Part shown: positions 63,282 through 64,000 of the stretch, one piece after another
Layout of the letters: the number at the start of each line of letters is the position of its first letter
Numbering within the stretch: the stretch's first letter is position 1
Source of the DNA: Candidatus Gastranaerophilales bacterium
GTDB taxonomy: Bacteria > Cyanobacteriota > Vampirovibrionia > Gastranaerophilales > Gastranaerophilaceae
NCBI GenBank assembly: GCA_944324435.1
Contig: CALUWH010000007.1
Location: forward strand, 1-64,000
DNA: 64,000 nucleotides
Reading direction: 5' to 3'
Notes under the pieces: model-generated
Seen by the model: the letters and a program-made list of their open reading frames with translations, nothing else
Database searches by the model: none
Told to the model about the DNA's origin: nothing
Position numbers and translations under genes: made by a program

Positions 63282-64000
63282 ATGAAGAAACTTTTTACGG
63301 TATATGACAGGTATATTTTTACTCAGGTTTTGATTACGACAATTGTTGCAATATTGTTGTTTACAATTGTTTGGATAGCGCCGGAGATGCTTCTGAATAC
63401 AATAAAGAAAATTCTTGCGCATGAATATACTGTAAAAACAGGCGTTCTTGTTCTTGTGTATGAGCTTCCGAAAATCTTTGGTAAAGCTTTCCCTGTAGGG
63501 CTTTTGCTGGGTTCTTTGTTTACTTTTGATAAGCTTAGTAAGGATTCGGAGCTTACAATCTTCAGAGCTGTCGGTATGTCCTTTGGAAGGATTTTGGCCC
63601 CTGTTTTTGTGTTGAGCCTTATTGTTACGTATTTATGTTTTGTAACTTATGATAAATGGATTCCGTATTCCTGCCAGAAATTGCAGGAAATAAGAGGCGG
63701 AAGTATGCTTACACAGTATATTTATACTAAGAAGGATGAGAATAATCATCCTGAGCAGGCAGTTATTGTCTCGAGATTTTTCGAAAATGAAATGACGGAT
63801 GTTATTGTATTGAATTTCTCTAAACAGGTGTTTGACGATTTGCATGGACTGGAAAATATTCTCGTGGCAAAAGTCGGACATAAAGGGGTTGATGAAAACG
63901 GTAACTCTAGCTGGGTGCTGAATGATGTAACATCGTATGATATTAATGAAGAAGGTATTTTTAAAAGAATTACCAAAAAAGACAGAGTTGATATTTTGAA
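63282..64000 (+). CDS. LptF/LptG-family permease (partial)
   Basis: A reading frame from ATG 63282 runs off the window end after 239 codons. It starts MKKLFTVYDRYIFTQVLITT and shows the YjgP/YjgQ (LptF/G) layout: a first membrane helix (about residues 15-35), YELPKIFGKAFPVGLLLGSLFTF, SELTIFRAVGMSFGRIL, then a periplasmic beta region. LptF and LptG form the membrane channel driven by LptB. Only the start is visible. Confidence 0.9.
   Translation, partial: MKKLFTVYDRYIFTQVLITTIVAILLFTIVWIAPEMLLNTIKKILAHEYTVKTGVLVLVYELPKIFGKAFPVGLLLGSLFTFDKLSKDSELTIFRAVGMSFGRILAPVFVLSLIVTYLCFVTYDKWIPYSCQKLQEIRGGSMLTQYIYTKKDENNHPEQAVIVSRFFENEMTDVIVLNFSKQVFDDLHGLENILVAKVGHKGVDENGNSSWVLNDVTSYDINEEGIFKRITKKDRVDIL

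Overview
The window is AT-rich DNA from a Gram-negative-type bacterium: it encodes LptB, an LptF/G-type permease, an MlaE-type permease and an AsmA-like protein. Several traits point to the non-photosynthetic sister group of Cyanobacteria (Vampirovibrionia/Melainabacteria, most likely Candidatus Gastranaerophilales). These are an 11-subunit complex I without NuoE/F/G, short EF-hand proteins of a kind I associate with that order, NarL-type response regulators, a group-3 sigma factor, and several lineage-type hypotheticals carrying a short SFxG-like motif. The assignment rests on remembered protein style, not a search, and is moderately secure. No tRNA, rRNA, CRISPR array, insertion sequence or prophage was seen.

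Layout. 1-338: a 214-base G-free minisatellite, then the tuf promoter. 339-5554 (+): tuf with a strong terminator, DUF1858, NfeD and SPFH proteins, two small unknowns and a phosphohexomutase. 5573-9407 (+): a structured leader with a His/Leu-rich mini-ORF, then three unrecognised genes. 9404-13242 (-): a tight five-gene run (branched-chain aminotransferase, MlaE permease, sigma factor, prepilin peptidase, small helical protein). 13377-20121: an EF-hand protein, a second aminotransferase, and housekeeping operons (punA-rqcP-yjbQ; tadA-TIGR02757-TPR-pheA). 20274-25696 (-): MATE, rsmE, cca, nadE. 25927-29967: a secreted HExxH protein, two small unknowns, an acyl-CoA ligase and a type-IV uracil-DNA glycosylase. 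29964-39462 (-): complex I in the order nuoA-B-C-D-H-I-J-K-L-M-N.

39543-43830 (+): a TPR protein, an AsmA-like protein that appears leaderless, and a protein made of two Rossmann-like halves. 43838-48824 (-): a probable signalling operon (GAF/HD-GYP, TPR, two NarL-type response regulators, pentapeptide-repeat protein) with no histidine kinase. 48905-55348: glycosyltransferase, glmU, a second leaderless TPR gene, a YkgJ/YihY/DHH operon, a DciA-like protein and an unknown repeat protein. 55504-64000: secA, pnp, a large EF-hand protein, lptB and the start of an lptF/G-type gene.

Themes. Genes are densely packed, with many 4-19 nt overlaps implying translational coupling. Several convergent pairs overlap at their stop codons with no visible terminator. 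Promoters often carry an extended -10 (TGnTATAAT). The best candidates for undescribed biology are the structured leader at 5573-5769 with its three-gene cluster, the kinase-less signalling operon at 43838-48824, and the G-free minisatellite upstream of tuf.
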